DNA from: GCA-002793235 sp965267355
GTDB taxonomy: Bacteria; Bacteroidota; Bacteroidia; Flavobacteriales_E; Vicingaceae
Reading direction: 5' to 3'
NCBI GenBank assembly: GCA_965267355.1
Contig: OZ253956.1
Location: 124,001-188,000, forward strand
DNA: 64,000 nt
Shown: one piece after another, positions 62,101-64,000 of the stretch
Numbering within the stretch: position 1 is the first letter of the stretch
How the letters are laid out: each line of letters opens with the position of its first letter
Notes under the pieces: generated by a model
Database searches by the model: none
What the model was told of the DNA's origin: nothing
Seen by the model: the letters and a program-made list of their open reading frames with translations, nothing else
Translations under genes and position numbers: made by a program

Positions 62101-62500
62101 ATTCAATGATCTTCAACAAGATGGCAGAAAAATTAATTTTAATTATGAAGGGGAAATTAAAAATGCAAATATCGACTCTAAATACATTAGCCATGCTATA
62201 ATTAATCTCATCTCTAATGCTTTTAAATACTCCATTAAAGACAACCCCAAAATGGATCTTTTATATAATGAAAAAGATATAAAAATAGTAGTTACAGATA
62301 CTGGAATAGGAATACCTGAAGATGAAATCAAAAACCTGTTTTCTCCTTTCTATCGTGCAAAAAACGTAAAAGACATTGAAGGTACAGGCTTAGGTTTGGC
62401 TATAACAAAAGAATATATAGAACTAAACAATGGTAATATAACTGTTGAAAGTAAACTTAATAAAGGAACTACATTCACTATTTCTATTCCTTATATATAA
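59105..62500 (+). CDS. Multi-PAS/GAF hybrid-type sensor histidine kinase
   Basis: This 1131-residue kinase has a membrane helix at about 10-28 and a periplasmic four-helix sensor (about 35-175) with LSGRQRMLSQRITFKLLQLHRIA, the PilJ/NIT-like start. A second helix lies at about 178-200. The cytoplasmic part has PAS (about 220-335), GAF (about 345-490), then further PAS domains (about 500-625, 635-745, 750-880). The transmitter has H917 in ASHQFRTPM and ATP motifs NLISNAFKYS, DTGIGIP and GTGLGLAI. No receiver is fused. It lies 157 bp after the AraC-type regulator and 12 bp before the next kinase. Confidence 0.93.
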   Translation: MEIKIKRAYIITTLIILGVIVSINFILYSYKNISENDSVVINLSGRQRMLSQRITFKLLQLHRIAEQNKPIQSEKLEINSLLNNFKKIQLALQKGNEKLKLPQLNNSYIQTLFNQSQPCFNKFCWYTDSLINNTNSSQIESYLNSILYNQQQYLKYQDLITFQFEKEAQRKFQVFSNKMLVLSIISIVLLLLMIPLIFNPILKRLQKANKFLKESSKKYRLFYHNSPAMMHSIDTSGNILNVSNFWLEKMGYTEQEVVGRKSTDFLSEESKKYAKEVILPEYFKTGYCENVPYEFIKKNGDTINVLLSASSEKDNNGNIVKSHAVITDITTEKKAELLQNISYNIAMKLSMEDVTIQDFFEYTQKQLARVMDTSEFYISHISGSETLTFLNTSITNRENKTLVRKQGNGLSEYVIKTKQPLLLNNEDVLNFQKEKGLKIYGKPAKSWLGAPLMSSGKSIGIIACQSHTKENLYDENDLAFLYSIGNQIGLWIDRKKAEEDQAAFARIFEKSLHEVYIFNLESLHFEYANKSSQENLGYTQKELRELTPLDLKEEFTQKEFEEFIAPLKDGEIPVLRFETTHKRKDGTYYPVEIHLQCSVFRGDDVFIATVLDISIRKEAEKEIKEYARFFSLSMEIMCIADTDGYFRKVNPLLLSTLGYTEEELLTNQFYSFIHPDDIEKTNEVVKLLSKGTPTINITNRYRCKDGSYKWLSWAATPDMKTGLLYATGRDVTKLKNAEIALLKSENSLKEAQKITQLGSWEWNVKSDTVKWSDEHYRIFEIPQEDKELTLDRYMTMVHPEDREYVSNTLEDSFNNKSSYTLTHRIITAKNQEKYVEDRGHVELDETGEIIRFYGTCMDVTERIKAEKVKEEFTQQLENEVSERTKELIKSQEQLKEALSKEKELGEMKSRFVSTASHQFRTPMAIIQSNSELLNMVVENADIQLKSKLERATVRIENEIKRMTDLMDDVLILGKITSETINIQKTPTNILELCNELCSQFNDLQQDGRKINFNYEGEIKNANIDSKYISHAIINLISNAFKYSIKDNPKMDLLYNEKDIKIVVTDTGIGIPEDEIKNLFSPFYRAKNVKDIEGTGLGLAITKEYIELNNGNITVESKLNKGTTFTISIPYI

Positions 62501-62512
62501 AACAATAATAAA

Positions 62513-63727
62513 ATGATTGAACCAAAAATACCTAAAAACGAAAATAAACGCTTAGCTACATTAAAAAGCTACGAAATATTAAATACTTTACCAGAAAGCG
62601 ATTATGATGAAATTACACGCATTGCATCATTAATCTGTAAAACACCTATAGCGTTAATCTCCTTGGTAAGTGAAGATGAGCAATTTTTCAAATCTAAGCA
62701 AGGAATTGATGCTTCAAGAACCCCAAGAAATATATCTTTTTGTGGTCATGCTATTCATAATCCAAATGAATTATTTATTGTAAACAATGCCTCAAAGGAT
62801 AAGCGATTTTTCGATAATCCCTTGGTTTCTGACTATCCAAATATTGCCTTTTATGCCGGTGCACCTCTTGTTTCTCCTAAAGGTTATGCACTTGGAACCT
62901 TATGTGTAATTGATGATAAGCCCAAAGAACTAAATGATGAGCAAATTCAATCGCTAAAGGCTCTTGCTAATCAAACCATGAAGCTATTTGAATTAAGAAA
63001 AAACAATAAAATACTTAAAAAGAATCTCAAAAAAGAAAAAGAATTAAGCGAATTAAAATCACTTTTTGTGGCTACTGCTTCTCACCAGTTTAGAACACCA
63101 ATGTCAATAATTCAATCAAATTCTGAACTATTAACCATGCTTACACAAAATAGTGATGGCAACTTAAAAACAAAATTTAAAAAGACAACTAATCGAATTC
63201 AGAAAGAAGTAAAACGAATGACAGAATTGATAGATGATATATTAATTCTTGAAAAAATCACATCAAAAAAAATTACCCCTAAGAAAAAAACAATAGATAT
63301 AGTATCTCTTTGCCAAGACTTATCAGATCGATATAGTATAATACAGTCAGATAAAAGAACTGTAAATTACAGCTATTCTGGTGATGTAAAGGCTATTAAA
63401 ATTAACCCAACTTTAATTAGTCATGCTATAAGCAACTTACTATCTAATGCCTTTAAATATTCTAGCAATAGTAATCCAAAACTTCAACTTCTTTTTAAAG
63501 AAAAAACCTTGGATATTATAGTAAGTGACGATGGAATAGGTATTCCTGAAAGCGATATTAAAAATCTTTACCAGGCTTTTTATAGAGCAGAAAATGCACA
63601 AAATATTCCAGGAACAGGTTTAGGTCTTGCTATTACTAAAGAGTACATAGAATTAAATGGTGGTAAAATAAACTTAGAAACCAAATTAAACATAGGAACT
63701 AAATTCACAATTACACTTAATTACTAA
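62513..63727 (+). CDS. GAF-domain sensor histidine kinase
   Basis: This 404-residue soluble kinase has a GAF domain (about 20-165: ASLICKTPIALISLVSEDEQFFKS, SFCGHAIHNP, FYAGAPLVSPKGYALGTLCVID). The transmitter has H191 in ASHQFRTPMSIIQSNSELL and ATP motifs NLLSNAFKYS, DDGIGIP and GTGLGLAI. Its transmitter is very similar to that of the preceding 1131-residue kinase, suggesting duplication. It has no membrane helix, so it senses a cytoplasmic cue. It sits 12 bp downstream of the large kinase and 10 bp before a response regulator. Confidence 0.93.
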   Translation: MIEPKIPKNENKRLATLKSYEILNTLPESDYDEITRIASLICKTPIALISLVSEDEQFFKSKQGIDASRTPRNISFCGHAIHNPNELFIVNNASKDKRFFDNPLVSDYPNIAFYAGAPLVSPKGYALGTLCVIDDKPKELNDEQIQSLKALANQTMKLFELRKNNKILKKNLKKEKELSELKSLFVATASHQFRTPMSIIQSNSELLTMLTQNSDGNLKTKFKKTTNRIQKEVKRMTELIDDILILEKITSKKITPKKKTIDIVSLCQDLSDRYSIIQSDKRTVNYSYSGDVKAIKINPTLISHAISNLLSNAFKYSSNSNPKLQLLFKEKTLDIIVSDDGIGIPESDIKNLYQAFYRAENAQNIPGTGLGLAITKEYIELNGGKINLETKLNIGTKFTITLNY

Positions 63728-63737
63728 AAAACAGCTC

Positions 63738-64000
63738 ATGAGAAATAATAAAATATTAGTAATAGAAGACGAAACTAACTTAAGAAACACACTAGTAGAT
63801 TTACTAGAAATAAATGATTATGAAGTTATTATTGCTAAAGATGGAGAAGAAGGTGTAAAAAAGGTAATACAAGCTAACCCCGATATAGTGCTATGCGATG
63901 TAAACATGCCCAAAATGAATGGTTTTGAAGTATTAAATATGCTACATAATGCATTAAATGAATTACAAATACCTCCTTTTATTTTCTTAACTGCCAAAAC
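63738..64000 (+). CDS. Response regulator, N-terminal part (C-terminus outside window)
   Basis: The ATG at 63738 opens a frame that is still open at the right edge (87 complete codons). The receiver is clear: EDETN near 10-14, phosphoacceptor aspartate in IVLCDVNMPKMNG near 53, and FLTAKT at the edge. It resembles the receiver of the AraC-type regulator at 58195, so it may be its paralogue. It lies 10 bp after the GAF kinase in the same operon. Confidence 0.9.
   Translation, partial: MRNNKILVIEDETNLRNTLVDLLEINDYEVIIAKDGEEGVKKVIQANPDIVLCDVNMPKMNGFEVLNMLHNALNELQIPPFIFLTAK

Overview
The window is chromosomal DNA of an AT-rich, probably marine or aquatic member of the Bacteroidota, most likely a flavobacterium-like lineage. 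The evidence is gliding/secretion genes gldF and gldG, two proteins with type 9 secretion system (T9SS) C-terminal domains, PKD-rich surface proteins, bacteroidete-style LspA and GltX with their characteristic insertions, TAnnTTTG-type -7 promoter elements, and weak Shine-Dalgarno signals. Most of the window is ordinary core genome (argS, ftsK, lysC/lysA, recQ, ligA, gltX, ileS, lspA, folB). Accessory material is concentrated at roughly 0-13 kb, 20.7-26.2 kb and 57.7-64 kb.

Layout. 0-3.7 kb (minus): a tightly overlapping three-gene operon encoding an E1-like/nitroreductase fusion, an acetyltransferase and a 7TM-DISM sensor that runs off the left edge. 3.8-6.6 kb: a stand-alone response regulator, a TPR membrane protein and an acetyltransferase. 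6.64-11.48 kb: a block of small metabolic genes (MocR-type regulator, DUF1272 protein, several GNAT acetyltransferases, an FMN-binding PNPOx-like protein). It is flanked by an intact tRNA-Leu and a decayed same-orientation copy of that tRNA's 3' part, the geometry left by tRNA-targeting integration. 11.4-13.9 kb: tRNA-Leu, tRNA-Gly, a possible 34-residue membrane peptide with large hairpins, an alpha/beta hydrolase and a LipL32-family exported protein. 13.9-20.7 kb: argS with arginase, a lipoprotein, ftsK and a LolA-like protein. 20.7-26.2 kb: a giant T9SS-exported PKD protein with near-identical 750-bp tandem repeats. 26.6-30.1 kb: the gldF-gldG-DUF4340 operon.

30.3-39.5 kb holds lysine biosynthesis, a GH16 glucanase, Maf, a UbiA prenyltransferase, RecQ, a mono-haem lipoprotein, a DUF4920 protein and MsrB. 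39.6-43.7 kb is an envelope/osmotic group (AqpZ, MscL, OmpA-TSP3, ECF-type sigma factor, a 61-residue protein, an MscS-like channel). 44-57.7 kb is mostly housekeeping (LigA, FolB, GltX, LspA, a DksA-like protein, IleS, RidA, aldo/keto reductase, fructosamine kinase). 57.7-64 kb has a broken GIY-YIG gene running into tRNA-Ala, then a signalling cluster: an AraC-type response regulator, two histidine kinases with closely related transmitter modules, and a second response regulator cut by the right edge.

The best candidates for something undescribed are the E1-nitroreductase/GNAT/7TM-DISM operon at the left edge, the LipL32-family protein in a bacteroidete, and the tRNA-Leu-flanked gene block. 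All family calls come from reading the sequence and from memory; no database search was possible.
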